Positions 16,588 to 25,719 of a DNA stretch of 64,000 bases are shown piece by piece. Position 1 is the stretch's first letter; each line of letters opens with the position of its first letter. Source of the DNA: Novosphingobium sp. B1. Lineage in GTDB: Bacteria; Pseudomonadota; Alphaproteobacteria; Sphingomonadales; Sphingomonadaceae. The notes beneath the pieces are model-generated. The model was not told the origin of the DNA and made no database searches. It saw nothing but the letters and a program-made list of their open reading frames with translations. Position numbers and translations under genes: made by a program. The DNA is taken from NCBI RefSeq assembly GCF_900176395.1, contig NZ_FWXL01000006.1:186001-250000 (forward strand). Reading direction: 5' to 3'.

Positions 16588-17223
16588 ATGAAGAAGTTTC
16601 AGATAGCCGCCGCCGCGGCGGTGACCGCGACGGCTTCGCTTGCGCTTTATGCCGCGACGCCCGCTTTCGCCCAGAAGATGGACGCCGATGGCGACAAGAC
16701 CATCACTTGGTCCGAAGCCAAGGCGAAGTCTGACCAGATGTGGGCCAAGCTTGATGTCAACAAGGACGGCAAGCTTGACCAGGCCGACAAGAGCGCCCGC
16801 TGGGCCGAGCAGTTCGCCAAGATCGACACTGACAAGAACGGCTCGATCAGCCAGGCCGAATTCATTGCCCACCATCAGCAGATGAAGGGCCCCGAAGGTC
16901 CCGGTGGTGACCGCAAGGGTGGCCATGGCCGTGGCCACGGCATGCGCAAGGGCCCGATGGGCGGCATGATGGGCGGCCACATGGCAATGATGGCAGATGC
17001 TAACAAGGATGGCACCGTCACCCGCGCCGAATTCGATGCTGGCGTGAAGGCGCACTTCGACATGGCCGACACCAACAAGGACGGCAAGATCACCCCGGAA
17101 GAACGTCGTGCTTCGATGAAAGCGATGATGGGCAAGATGGGGATGGACAAGATGCGCGGCCACATGGGGGGCGGCATGGGTGCGATGGGCGATGGACCTC
17201 CACCTCCTCCTCCGGCAGACTGA
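16588..17223 (+). CDS. Secreted EF-hand calcium-binding protein
   Basis: A 211-residue protein with a signal peptide ending at PAFAQ and five canonical 12-residue EF-hand loops: D32 (DADGDKTITWSE), D56, D80 (DTDKNGSISQAE), D137 (DANKDGTVTRAE) and D161 (DTNKDGKITPEE). Between loops three and four lies a Gly/His/Met-rich stretch (98-136) that could bind transition metals, and the tail is proline-rich. Location is probably periplasmic. It ends 6 nt before a response-regulator start and is followed by the sensor kinase, so it likely supplies or modulates the signal of that system. Calcium binding is predicted from the loops; the regulatory role is inferred. Confidence 0.9.
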   Translation: MKKFQIAAAAAVTATASLALYAATPAFAQKMDADGDKTITWSEAKAKSDQMWAKLDVNKDGKLDQADKSARWAEQFAKIDTDKNGSISQAEFIAHHQQMKGPEGPGGDRKGGHGRGHGMRKGPMGGMMGGHMAMMADANKDGTVTRAEFDAGVKAHFDMADTNKDGKITPEERRASMKAMMGKMGMDKMRGHMGGGMGAMGDGPPPPPPAD

Positions 17224-17229
17224 TCTGCA

Positions 17230-17967
17230 ATGAACGAAGCGCCGATCCGACTGCTCCTTGTCGATGACGAACCTGCGCTGCGCGAACCCCTGGCGGACTA
17301 CCTTGTCCGGCAGGGGTTTGTCGTGACCCAGGCCGGCACCGCCGCGGAAGCCCGCAGCCGCCTGCTCGAATCCGGCTGTGACCTGGTGTTGCTCGACATC
17401 ATGATGCCGGGTGAGGATGGCCTGTCGCTCTGCCGCCACCTGGTGGAAGCAAAGCGCCTTCCAGTCATCTTCATAACGGCGAAGGGCGAATCCACCGACC
17501 GCATTGTCGGGCTGGAAATCGGCGCCGACGATTACGTGGTGAAGCCGTTCGACCCGCGCGAACTGGTTGCCCGCATCCGCTCGGTCCTGCGCCGCGCGAC
17601 CAAGCAGTCGAGCGAAATCTCGGACGCGGTCATCTATGATTTCGAAGGCTGGCGTCTCGATCCGCTCAAGCGCCGCCTGATCGATAGCGAAGGCGCGGTG
17701 GTCGCGATTTCCTCGGCCGAATTCCGGTTGTTGATGGCCTTCCTCGACCATCCCCGCCAGGTTCTCGATCGTGATCGGCTGCTGGACATGGTCCAGGGAC
17801 GTGAAGCCCACCTGTTCGACCGCGCGGTCGACAACCAGATATCACGTCTGCGCCGCAAGGTTGAAGTCGACAGCCGCAATCCGCAACTGATCCAGACGGT
17901 GTGGGGTGGCGGTTACATGCTCGCCGCCGAAGTGCGCAAGCGCCCGGCCACCAGCGACGAGGCCTGA
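17230..17967 (+). CDS. OmpR/PhoB-family response regulator
   Basis: A 245-residue two-domain regulator. The receiver has the acidic pair DD at 12-13, phospho-acceptor D56 (LVLLDIMMPGEDG) and K106 in DDYVVKPF. The C-terminal winged helix (about 135-235) contains SSAEFRLLMAFLDHPRQVLDRDRLLDMV and the YMLAAEV wing. It should be phosphorylated by the kinase encoded 4 nt downstream and then bind promoters as a dimer. Operon order is EF-hand protein, regulator, kinase. Confidence 0.95.
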   Translation: MNEAPIRLLLVDDEPALREPLADYLVRQGFVVTQAGTAAEARSRLLESGCDLVLLDIMMPGEDGLSLCRHLVEAKRLPVIFITAKGESTDRIVGLEIGADDYVVKPFDPRELVARIRSVLRRATKQSSEISDAVIYDFEGWRLDPLKRRLIDSEGAVVAISSAEFRLLMAFLDHPRQVLDRDRLLDMVQGREAHLFDRAVDNQISRLRRKVEVDSRNPQLIQTVWGGGYMLAAEVRKRPATSDEA

Positions 17968-17971
17968 AAAG

Positions 17972-19366
17972 ATGAACCGGCTCCGCCTCTGGCCGCGCAG
18001 TCTGCAGGGTCAGGTCCTGCTCGCCATCGCACTCGCGCTGCTGGTGGCGCAGACGATTTCGGCCGTTCTGCTGTGGCGGGAGCAGAACCATCGGCGTGAA
18101 GTTTCGATGGTAAGTTCAGCCGCTTTCCGCCTGATCGGCCCCAGTCCCGATGAGCGCCGCCGCCGGCGCGGGGATAGCGACGACCGGCTCCCGCCGCCGT
18201 TCCGCATCGAACATTCGCAAGCGTCGCTGCAGCGCCCGGGCGAGCGGCGGCTGCCCCGGGTCGAACACGAACTGGCCGAGGTCCTCAATGCCCAGGGTAT
18301 AGAGACCGCGGAAGTGCTGGTTTTCGAGCGCGATCCCATGCGCGATGGACCCAGCATAGAATTCTGGAACCGCAACCGCCGCAAGCTGCAGATAGTCTCG
18401 AAAGAGCCGATGCCGCGGCTGGTGATCGCCTCGATCCGCAGTCCTGCCGGCGAGTGGACGTCGACCCGCGTTCTCACCGAAGGCGGCGAGCTCCGCGTGC
18501 TCGCGCCGCTGGTTGGCCAGACGATCGTGCTGTACCTGATTCTGGTCGGGACGATGGCGTTGATCCTGCGGCACATGGCCCGCCCGCTCAAGGCACTGAC
18601 ACGGCGCGTCGATGATTTCGCGGGAAATCGCACGATTGAAGGGCAGTTGCAGCCCGATGGGCCGGACGACATCCAGGGCCTGATCGTCGCGCACAATGCG
18701 ATGGAAGCGCGCATCGTCGCCATGCTCGATGAAAAGGACGTGATGCTTGGCGCCATCGGGCATGACCTCAAGACGCCGCTCGCGGCATTGCGCGTTCGCA
18801 TCGAAGCGGTTGACGACGATGTCGAGCGCGCCCGCATGGCGGCCACGATCGAGGACATCAACCGTTCGCTCGATGATATCCTTTCGCTTGCGCGGGTCGG
18901 ACGCCCGTCCGATCCCGTAGAACCGACCGAGCTCTCCGCGCTCGTTGCCGACGTTATCGGCGAATTCGAGGACATGGGCGAGCCAGTCGAACTTGGCGAT
19001 ACCGACCGTATCGTCCTGCCTGTCCGCGCCACATGGATGCGCCGCGCCTTGCGGAACCTTGTGTCCAACGCGATGCGTTATGGCCAGCGCGCCCGTATCA
19101 CGCTGACCCGTGAAGGGCGCGAGGCAGTGCTCCGGATCGAGGACGATGGCCCGGGCATACCCGAACACGAGATCGCGCGAATGATGGAGCCGTTCACCCG
19201 GCTCGAAGCCTCGCGCAACAGCGGCACCGGCGGGACCGGCCTTGGCCTGACCCTAGCCCGGGCCATAGCCGACCAGCATGGCGGAACGCTCGCCTTGTGG
19301 AACAGGCATGGGGCGGATGGGGCCACGCTGGGTCTGACGGCAGTTTTGCGCCTGCCAATCGGTTAA
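17972..19366 (+). CDS. Sensor histidine kinase
   Basis: A 464-residue membrane kinase. One membrane helix (about 13-35), a periplasmic region (38-180) rich in arginine and proline, a second helix (182-200), a HAMP domain, then the dimerisation/phospho-acceptor helix with H264 in GAIGHDLKTPLAALR. The ATPase domain has the N-box LRNLVSNAMRYG, G1 EDDGPGIPE and G2 GTGGTGLGLTLA. The basic periplasmic region could contact an acidic partner such as the EF-hand protein encoded in the same operon. Its target genes are not evident. Confidence 0.93.
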   Translation: MNRLRLWPRSLQGQVLLAIALALLVAQTISAVLLWREQNHRREVSMVSSAAFRLIGPSPDERRRRRGDSDDRLPPPFRIEHSQASLQRPGERRLPRVEHELAEVLNAQGIETAEVLVFERDPMRDGPSIEFWNRNRRKLQIVSKEPMPRLVIASIRSPAGEWTSTRVLTEGGELRVLAPLVGQTIVLYLILVGTMALILRHMARPLKALTRRVDDFAGNRTIEGQLQPDGPDDIQGLIVAHNAMEARIVAMLDEKDVMLGAIGHDLKTPLAALRVRIEAVDDDVERARMAATIEDINRSLDDILSLARVGRPSDPVEPTELSALVADVIGEFEDMGEPVELGDTDRIVLPVRATWMRRALRNLVSNAMRYGQRARITLTREGREAVLRIEDDGPGIPEHEIARMMEPFTRLEASRNSGTGGTGLGLTLARAIADQHGGTLALWNRHGADGATLGLTAVLRLPIG

Positions 19367-19453
19367 GCGCCGGCTCATTCTTCCAGCGATAGTCAATCGA
19401 CATTCGTCGGCTCGCGCACGTCGTTCGTCGAAAGGAGTCGCGAGCAGACCGGC

Positions 19454-19471
19454 TGGTTGCTAGTGCAACCA
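19454..19471 (+). promoter_or_regulatory. TGGTTGC-TAGT-GCAACCA hairpin or operator
   Basis: A perfect 7-4-7 inverted repeat 32-49 nt upstream of the M1 aminopeptidase start and about 90 nt after the kinase stop. It may be an operator, a leader hairpin, or a weak terminator of the two-component operon. Confidence 0.3.
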
Positions 19472-19502
19472 ATCTTCATTGCGCCCGGGAGTCATGATCG
19501 GC

Positions 19503-22172
19503 ATGCGTACCATTTCACTTGTTTCCGCTCTTGCACTTTCCGTTGCGTGCGCCGGCGTCCCGGCCGTGGCGCAGCAGGCCTCGGCGAATCCGTCTGCCGC
19601 AGCTGGTGTGCACACCGATCTTCCCCGCGTCGCTCATCCTTCACACTATCGCATCTCGGTGACGCCCGACGCCAAGGCGATGACCTTTGCCGGCACCTCG
19701 TCGGTCGATCTGGAAGTGACCGAAGCGACGCCCGCGTTGACGCTGCATGCGCTGGATCTGAAGATCACGCAGGCAACGCTCACGCCTGAAGGGGGCGCTT
19801 CGATGCCTGCCACAGTGACGATGGACGAAAAGACGCAGACCGCGACCTTCACCGCCGCTGCGCCGCTGAAGCCCGGCAAGTATCGTCTCGACACCACCTA
19901 TACCGGCGTGATCAACACGCAGGCCAACGGGCTGTTCGCGCTCGACTATCCTGACAAGGCTACCGGGAAGGAAGTGCGCGGACTGTTCACGCAGTTTGAA
20001 GCGCCCGATGCCCGCCGCTTCGCTCCGATGTTCGATGAGCCGATCTACAAGGCGACGTTCGACCTTTCAGCCGTCGTGCCCGCAACGCAGATGGCCATCA
20101 GCAACATGCCGGTCGCCAGGGAAGAGCAGCTTGCAGGCGGCATGAAGCGAGTGACCTTCGGCACCAGCCCGAAGATGTCCTCCTACCTCCTGTTCTTCGG
20201 CACGGGTGACTGGGAGCGCATGACCAAGGAAGCCATGCCCGGCGTCCAGGCCGGCATCGTTGCCCCCAAGGGCAGCGGCGAGCAATCGCGGTTCGCGCTT
20301 GACGAGCTGGCGCCGCTCATTCCCTACTATTCCGAATATTTCGGCCAGCCCTATCCGCTGCCCAAGATCGATAACGTTGCGGCGCCCGGCCAGTCGCAGT
20401 TCTTTTCGGCCATGGAAAACTGGGGCGCCATCCTCACGTTCGAGCGCATCCTGCTGAATGATCCGGCGATCACCAGCGCGTCTGCCCGCCAGAACATCGT
20501 GACCACCCAGGCCCACGAAGTGGCGCACCAGTGGTTCGGCAACCTTGTGACGATGGCCTGGTGGGAAGATCTCTGGCTGAACGAGGGCTTTGCCAGCTGG
20601 ATGGAAACCAAGGCGACCGCCCACTTCCACCCTGACTGGTTCCCGCTGCTGGGCCGCGTCAACGGTCGCGATGCGGCGATGGGCCTCGATGGTTTCAAGA
20701 CCACGCACCCCATCGTGCAGGAGATCAAGACCGTCGACGAGACCAACCAGGCCTTCGACACGATCACTTACCAGAAGGGCGAGGCCGTCATCTCGATGCT
20801 GGAAGCCTTCGCCGGCGAGAACGTCTGGCGCGATGGGCTGCGCGCCTACATGCGCGATCACAAGTTCGGCAACACCCGTTCCAAGGATCTGTGGCAAGCG
20901 ATCGAGAAGGCCGGCGCCCCCGGCCTGACTGCCATCGCCTCGGATTTCACCACAAAACCGGGCATTCCGCTGGTGAAGGTGACGGGCATGACCTGCAAGA
21001 AGGGCGTGGCCACGCTGAACCTGCAGCAGAGCGAATTCAGCGTCGATCGCAAGGACGAGGTCGCCGCCAAGCCGCAGCAGTGGAAGGTGCCGCTGATCGT
21101 CTCGGCAGGTTCGGGCGAGCCAGTCCGCACTATTCTCGATGGCGGAAAGGCGACTGTCACCGTCAACGGTTGCGGCCCGATCGTGATCAATGCCGGGCAA
21201 CTGGGTTATTACCGCTCGCTCTATACGCCGCAGATGCTTGCCTCGCTCAAGAAGGCCATTCCGACGCTGCAACCGGTGGACCAGATGGGCCTGATTGCCG
21301 ACAATCTCGCGCTTTCGGCGAGCGGCTACCAGCCATATGCCCCCGCGTTCGATCTGCTGTCGGCGATTCCGGGCAACGCCAACCCGGTGGTGATGCAATC
21401 GGCATTCGGCGATTTCGTCGGGGCCTGGCGCGTGCTCGACAAGCAGCCGACCGCGCAGAAGAAGCTCTATGAGCGGATCGCGGGCATCTACAAGCCGCGC
21501 CTGATGGCACTGGGCTTCGACCCCAAGGCGAACGAGAGCCTGCCTGATGCCGATCTTCGCGCCACGCTGATTTCGGGCTTTGGCACTATGGGCGATCCCG
21601 ATGTGGTCGGCGAGGCGCGCCGCCGCTTTGCGATGCTTTCCAGCAATCCCAAGGCGATGGACGGTCCGCAGAAGACCACGTGGCTCAACATCGTTGCCCG
21701 CAACGCTACCAAGGCCGATTGGGACGCGCTTCGCGCCATGGCGGCTGCGAGCAACAGCGCAGTGGAACGCCAGTTCCTCTATACGCTGCTAGGGCGCCCA
21801 GCCGATCCGGCATTGGCGCAGGCAGCCCTTGATCTTGCGCTGACCGATGCGCCGGGCAAGACGACCAGTGCGGCGATCATCGGTGCCGCCGCTGGTCTGC
21901 ATCCCGACAAGACCTTCGACTTTGCCGTGGCCAACCGCCAGAAGGTTGAATCGCTGGTCGATGCGCAGAGCCGCGGAACGTTCATCGCGCAGCTTGGCGG
22001 ACCGTCGAACGATCCGGCCATGATCGACAAGATCAAGGCCTTCCGTGCGACCGTTCCTGCCGAGGCAGCCCGTCCCGTGGATCGGGTCATCGGCGTCCTG
22101 ACCGAAAAGGCCCGCACGCGGCCGCTGTTCGTCAAGGGTCTGATGGACTGGCAGAACACCAAGGCGAAGTAA
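19503..22172 (+). CDS. Secreted M1 family zinc aminopeptidase
   Basis: About 889 residues with a signal peptide ending near AVAQQ. The exopeptidase motif SAMENWGA is near residue 300. The zinc site HEVAHQWFGN is near 338, with the third ligand Glu in WLNEGFASW. A C-terminal ERAP1-like helical domain follows (about 520-880). It trims N-terminal residues from peptides, probably in the periplasm. The start at 19503 is chosen because GGGAG at 19487-19491 is 11 nt before it; the ATG at 19494 leaves only 2 nt. The gene is convergent with the HerA-like ATPase, with a REP-like stem between them. Confidence 0.95.
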   Translation: MRTISLVSALALSVACAGVPAVAQQASANPSAAAGVHTDLPRVAHPSHYRISVTPDAKAMTFAGTSSVDLEVTEATPALTLHALDLKITQATLTPEGGASMPATVTMDEKTQTATFTAAAPLKPGKYRLDTTYTGVINTQANGLFALDYPDKATGKEVRGLFTQFEAPDARRFAPMFDEPIYKATFDLSAVVPATQMAISNMPVAREEQLAGGMKRVTFGTSPKMSSYLLFFGTGDWERMTKEAMPGVQAGIVAPKGSGEQSRFALDELAPLIPYYSEYFGQPYPLPKIDNVAAPGQSQFFSAMENWGAILTFERILLNDPAITSASARQNIVTTQAHEVAHQWFGNLVTMAWWEDLWLNEGFASWMETKATAHFHPDWFPLLGRVNGRDAAMGLDGFKTTHPIVQEIKTVDETNQAFDTITYQKGEAVISMLEAFAGENVWRDGLRAYMRDHKFGNTRSKDLWQAIEKAGAPGLTAIASDFTTKPGIPLVKVTGMTCKKGVATLNLQQSEFSVDRKDEVAAKPQQWKVPLIVSAGSGEPVRTILDGGKATVTVNGCGPIVINAGQLGYYRSLYTPQMLASLKKAIPTLQPVDQMGLIADNLALSASGYQPYAPAFDLLSAIPGNANPVVMQSAFGDFVGAWRVLDKQPTAQKKLYERIAGIYKPRLMALGFDPKANESLPDADLRATLISGFGTMGDPDVVGEARRRFAMLSSNPKAMDGPQKTTWLNIVARNATKADWDALRAMAAASNSAVERQFLYTLLGRPADPALAQAALDLALTDAPGKTTSAAIIGAAAGLHPDKTFDFAVANRQKVESLVDAQSRGTFIAQLGGPSNDPAMIDKIKAFRATVPAEAARPVDRVIGVLTEKARTRPLFVKGLMDWQNTKAK

Positions 22173-22202
22173 GGGGCAACCTCCGAACCTCGTCATTTCA
22201 AG

Positions 22203-22243
22203 GAAGCGATCCAGAGCCAGTGAAATACGCTCTGGATTGCTTC
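22203..22243. repeat. REP-like palindromic element
   Basis: A 15-bp stem (GAAGCGATCCAGAGC and GCTCTGGATTGCTTC, one G-T pair) with an 11-nt loop, preceded by CGTCATTTCA. This resembles the short extragenic palindromes with CGTCATT and AATCCAGAGC cores that I know from sphingomonad genomes. It sits between two convergent genes and may also terminate both transcripts. Family membership is from memory. Confidence 0.55.
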
Positions 22244-22266
22244 GCCTTGTGCGCGGCGAGCGTTGC

Positions 22267-23868
22267 CTAGCGCAACAAGCCTCCCAGGATCCCGCGCGCA
22301 AAACGGCCGAATGCCTCCCCTCCAATCGAGGTGGCGATAGAGCCGACGACCGCTGTGACACCCGAAGCCACGGGCGCAGCGCGGGATTTCTTGCCGGTGA
22401 TGCTGGCGGCGATCACTGCGCCTGCAGATGAGGCCACCGCGCCCGCCGCGGCTTTGCCCGCCTTCTCCCACATAGATGTCGTCCGGCGCGGAGCGGCGCG
22501 CTGCTTGTCGGCACCCTCATCTTCGATCTGCTGCGCGGCGGCTGCGGCATCGGCGGCCTTCTGCGCCAGCACTTCGGCGGCGGATTCGCGGTTCAAGGCG
22601 GTATCGTACTTGCCATCGAACGGGCTGACCGACTGGATCACCGCGCGCTCCTTCGGCGTCAGCGGCCCGAGGCGCGAACGCGGCGGTGCGATCAGCGTGC
22701 GCTGCACCACCGATGGCGCACCATCGTCGTCCAGCGTCGAGACCAGCGCCTCGCCCACTTTCAGTTCGGTGATGACCGTTTCGACATCGAGGTCCTTGTT
22801 GATGCGGAAGGTTTCGGCTGCGGCGCGGATCGCCTTCTGGTCACGCGGGGTGAACGCCCGCAGGGCATGCTGCACGCGGTTGCCAAGCTGTCCTGCGATC
22901 TTTTCCGGAATGTCGATCGGGTTCTGCGTGACGAAAAAGACGCCGACACCCTTGGAACGGATCAGGCGGACCACCTGCTCCACCTTCTCCATCAGCGCCT
23001 GCGGGACATCGTCGAACAGCAGATGCGCTTCATCAAAGAAGAACACCAGACACGGCTTTTCCGGATCGCCCACTTCCGGCAGCGCTTCGAACAGTTCGGA
23101 CAGCAGCCACAGCAGGAAGGTGGCGTAGAGCTTGGGGCTCTGCATCAGCTTGTCGGCGGCGAGCACGTTGACCATGCCGCGGCCCTGATCGTCCACCTTG
23201 AGGAAGTCATTCACCTCGAACGCCGGTTCACCGAAGAAACGGTCTGCACCCTGGCTTTCGAAGGCCAGCAACTGGCGCTGGATCGTGCCGACACTGGCCT
23301 TGGAGACGTTGCCGTACTTGGTGGCCAGAGCGCCGGCATTCTCCGCACAGGCGACCAGCACGGATTGCAGGTCGGGCAAGTCGATCAGCAGCAGTCCGTT
23401 GTCATCGGCATAGCGGAAGGCGATGTTGAGCACGCCTTCCTGCGTCTCATTGAGACCCATCAGGCGAGAAAGCAGCAGCGGCCCCATCTCAGAAATCGTC
23501 GTGCGGATTGGGTGGCCGGATTCGCCGTAGAGATCCCAGAACACTGCCGGATTGTCGGAATAGGCGTAGTCCTCGATGCCCAGTTCCTTGGCGCGTGCTT
23601 CGAGGGAAGCTGCATGCTTGAAGGTCGGGCTTCCCGGCATGGCAATGCCCGCAAGGTCGCCTTTCACGTCGGCCATGAAAACGGGTACGCCGCGCATCGA
23701 GAACTGTTCGGCGATGCCCTGCAGCGTCACCGTCTTGCCGGTGCCGGTGGCGCCCGCGATCAGCCCGTGACGGTTGGCGCGGCCAAGGCGCAGGACCTGC
23801 CGTTCGCCGTTCGAACCAAGGCCAAGGTAAATGTCTTCCATCGGCAACACCCCATCCATTTCGCCCAA
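22267..23868 (-). CDS. HerA-like ATPase (DUF853 helicase)
   Basis: A 533-residue ATPase of the HerA-FtsK superfamily. Walker A GATGTGKT spans 39-46, then [11 protein letters not shown]. The Walker B region reads [15 protein letters not shown], and [15 protein letters not shown] is the sensor-like segment. The tail (about 430-533) is rich in alanine and lysine and has a small glycine-rich hydrophobic end. DUF853 proteins are annotated as helicases or DNA translocases but their cellular role is unproven. The start may also be at [11 protein letters not shown] (codon 4). It is divergent from pabBC. Confidence 0.88.
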   Translation of the reverse strand: MGEMDGVLPMEDIYLGLGSNGERQVLRLGRANRHGLIAGATGTGKTVTLQGIAEQFSMRGVPVFMADVKGDLAGIAMPGSPTFKHAASLEARAKELGIEDYAYSDNPAVFWDLYGESGHPIRTTISEMGPLLLSRLMGLNETQEGVLNIAFRYADDNGLLLIDLPDLQSVLVACAENAGALATKYGNVSKASVGTIQRQLLAFESQGADRFFGEPAFEVNDFLKVDDQGRGMVNVLAADKLMQSPKLYATFLLWLLSELFEALPEVGDPEKPCLVFFFDEAHLLFDDVPQALMEKVEQVVRLIRSKGVGVFFVTQNPIDIPEKIAGQLGNRVQHALRAFTPRDQKAIRAAAETFRINKDLDVETVITELKVGEALVSTLDDDGAPSVVQRTLIAPPRSRLGPLTPKERAVIQSVSPFDGKYDTALNRESAAEVLAQKAADAAAAAQQIEDEGADKQRAAPRRTTSMWEKAGKAAAGAVASSAGAVIAASITGKKSRAAPVASGVTAVVGSIATSIGGEAFGRFARGILGGLLR

Positions 23869-23945
23869 GACTAGGCCGCGCCACGCAGCCTTGCGAGGGG
23901 TTTTTGCATCCGGAGCGGGGAACGGCTAGAGCGCGCCCGCAAGCC

Positions 23946-25715
23946 ATGACCCATGCCCCCTTCATCCTTCTTGACGACGCCCGCGCCGAGGGCGCCAGCG
24001 ATGCACGTCTTTACGAGGACGTGCTGGATATCGTGATTGCGCGCCGAGCGGACGAAGTCGAAGCCGCGCTAGCCCGGATCGCCTCCATGCCGGGCAACTG
24101 GGCAGGCTATCTTGCCTATGAAGCGGGCCTCGCTCTTGAAAAGCGCCTCGCCCCGCTGGCGGCGGAGCGGACCGGCGCGGCGGGTCCGCTGGTGTGGTTC
24201 GCCCGCTTCGGGACGGTCACCCGCCTTGCTAGCGCTGACGTTGAGTGCTGGCTGGCGAATAATTCCACGGGCTCAGGCAGGCTTGGGCCCATGGGCGCAG
24301 CAATCTCCTCGGGCGGCTACGCCAAGGCCTTCAATCTCGTGCAGGAAGCGATCCGCGCTGGCGATATCTACCAGGCGAACCTCACGTTTCCGCTCGCCGG
24401 AACATGGGATGGAGATCCGCTGGCGATCTATGCCGATGTGCGTCGCGATGCCCGCGCGGGATACGGCGGCGTGATATGGGATGGTGCTCATTGGCATCTC
24501 TCGTTCTCACCCGAACTGTTCTTCAAGCTTTCAGGCGGTGAAGCCCGCGTGCGCCCGATGAAGGGCACTGCCCCGCGCGGGAGCACGCCAGAAGAGGACG
24601 CGCGCTTCAAGGCCGACCTCTCATCAAGCGTGAAGGATCGCGCCGAGAACCTGATGATCGTCGACCTGATGCGCAACGACCTGTCGCGCGTATCAAACCC
24701 CGGCTCGGTCAAGGTCGAAGCGCCCTTTTCCATCGAAACCTATCCCACCGTGCACCAGATGGTGACGACCGTACGCGCCAGGCTGGCGCCGGGAGAAGAC
24801 GTGCGCAGCCTGCTTCGCGCCATCTTCCCTTGCGGTTCGATCACCGGCGCTCCGAAGATCCGCGCGATGGAGGTGATCCACCAGGCCGAACGGGACTCGC
24901 GCGGGCTCTATTGCGGTTCGATCGGCCGCATTGACCCCTCTGGCGATGCGGCCTTCAATGTGGCAATCCGCACCGTGCGCCTGTCGCCGGACGGCCGCGC
25001 CGTGATGGGGGTGGGCTCGGCAGTGGTTGCCGATTCCGCGATGATCGGCGAATGGCGCGAATGCGTGGTGAAGGGGAATTTCTTGCGCTTGTCTGCCGGC
25101 CATGCCGATCTGATCGAAACAATGGCCTTCGATCCCGCCAAGGGCATCGAACTGCTCGAACTGCACCTCGAACGCATGAAGGCGAGCGCGCTGGCTCTCG
25201 GCTTCAGCTTCGATCGCCATGCCGTGCGCAACGCGATCCACGCGCTGTGCTTCGATCTCGACAAGCCATCGAAGGTGCGGCTGGTGGCGTCCAAAGGTGG
25301 CGGCCATGCCCTCGATGCGTCGCCCATGCCCGCGCCACTTGAAAGCCTGACCTGTGCCGTGCTGCCGCTGCCGGTCTCGGACGGTGACTGGCGCCTGCGC
25401 CACAAGACTACCGATCGCGGCTTCTACGAAGCTGGCCTTGCCGCCGCGAAGAAGGCAGGCGCGGGCGAAGCGCTGTTCCTGCGCGACGATGGCCTGATCA
25501 CCGAGGGCACCTTCACCAACGTGTTCGTGGAACGCGACGGCAAGCTGCTCACTCCGCGTACAAATCTGGGCCTGCTGCCGGGCGTGCTGCGCCGGTCGCT
25601 GATCGAGGCCGGGCGCGCAGAAGAGGCCGACCTGACGCTCGATGACCTCGCAGGCGGCTTTCTTGTCGGCAACGCCTTGCGCGGGTTGATCCCGGCGCGT
25701 TTGCTCGGCTCATGA
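23946..25715 (+). CDS. pabB: Bifunctional aminodeoxychorismate synthase I / 4-amino-4-deoxychorismate lyase
   Basis: A 589-residue fusion that makes 4-aminobenzoate for folate. The PabB part (1 to about 380) has VRPMKGTAPRG, DLMRNDLSRV and CGSITGAPKIRAMEVI. The PabC-like class IV aminotransferase part (about 390-589) has a PLP lysine in HKTTDRGFY and EGTFTNVFVE. LLPGVLRRSLIE is near the end. A glutamine amidotransferase partner (PabA) is not in view. It is the first gene of a tight four-gene run: the aminotransferase starts 5 nt after its stop. Confidence 0.93.
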   Translation: MTHAPFILLDDARAEGASDARLYEDVLDIVIARRADEVEAALARIASMPGNWAGYLAYEAGLALEKRLAPLAAERTGAAGPLVWFARFGTVTRLASADVECWLANNSTGSGRLGPMGAAISSGGYAKAFNLVQEAIRAGDIYQANLTFPLAGTWDGDPLAIYADVRRDARAGYGGVIWDGAHWHLSFSPELFFKLSGGEARVRPMKGTAPRGSTPEEDARFKADLSSSVKDRAENLMIVDLMRNDLSRVSNPGSVKVEAPFSIETYPTVHQMVTTVRARLAPGEDVRSLLRAIFPCGSITGAPKIRAMEVIHQAERDSRGLYCGSIGRIDPSGDAAFNVAIRTVRLSPDGRAVMGVGSAVVADSAMIGEWRECVVKGNFLRLSAGHADLIETMAFDPAKGIELLELHLERMKASALALGFSFDRHAVRNAIHALCFDLDKPSKVRLVASKGGGHALDASPMPAPLESLTCAVLPLPVSDGDWRLRHKTTDRGFYEAGLAAAKKAGAGEALFLRDDGLITEGTFTNVFVERDGKLLTPRTNLGLLPGVLRRSLIEAGRAEEADLTLDDLAGGFLVGNALRGLIPARLLGS

Positions 25716-25719
25716 TCCC

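Noticed and set aside
22867-23874. A 335-codon open frame on the plus strand
   Set aside because: Antisense of the HerA-like ATPase, which carries Walker A and B motifs.
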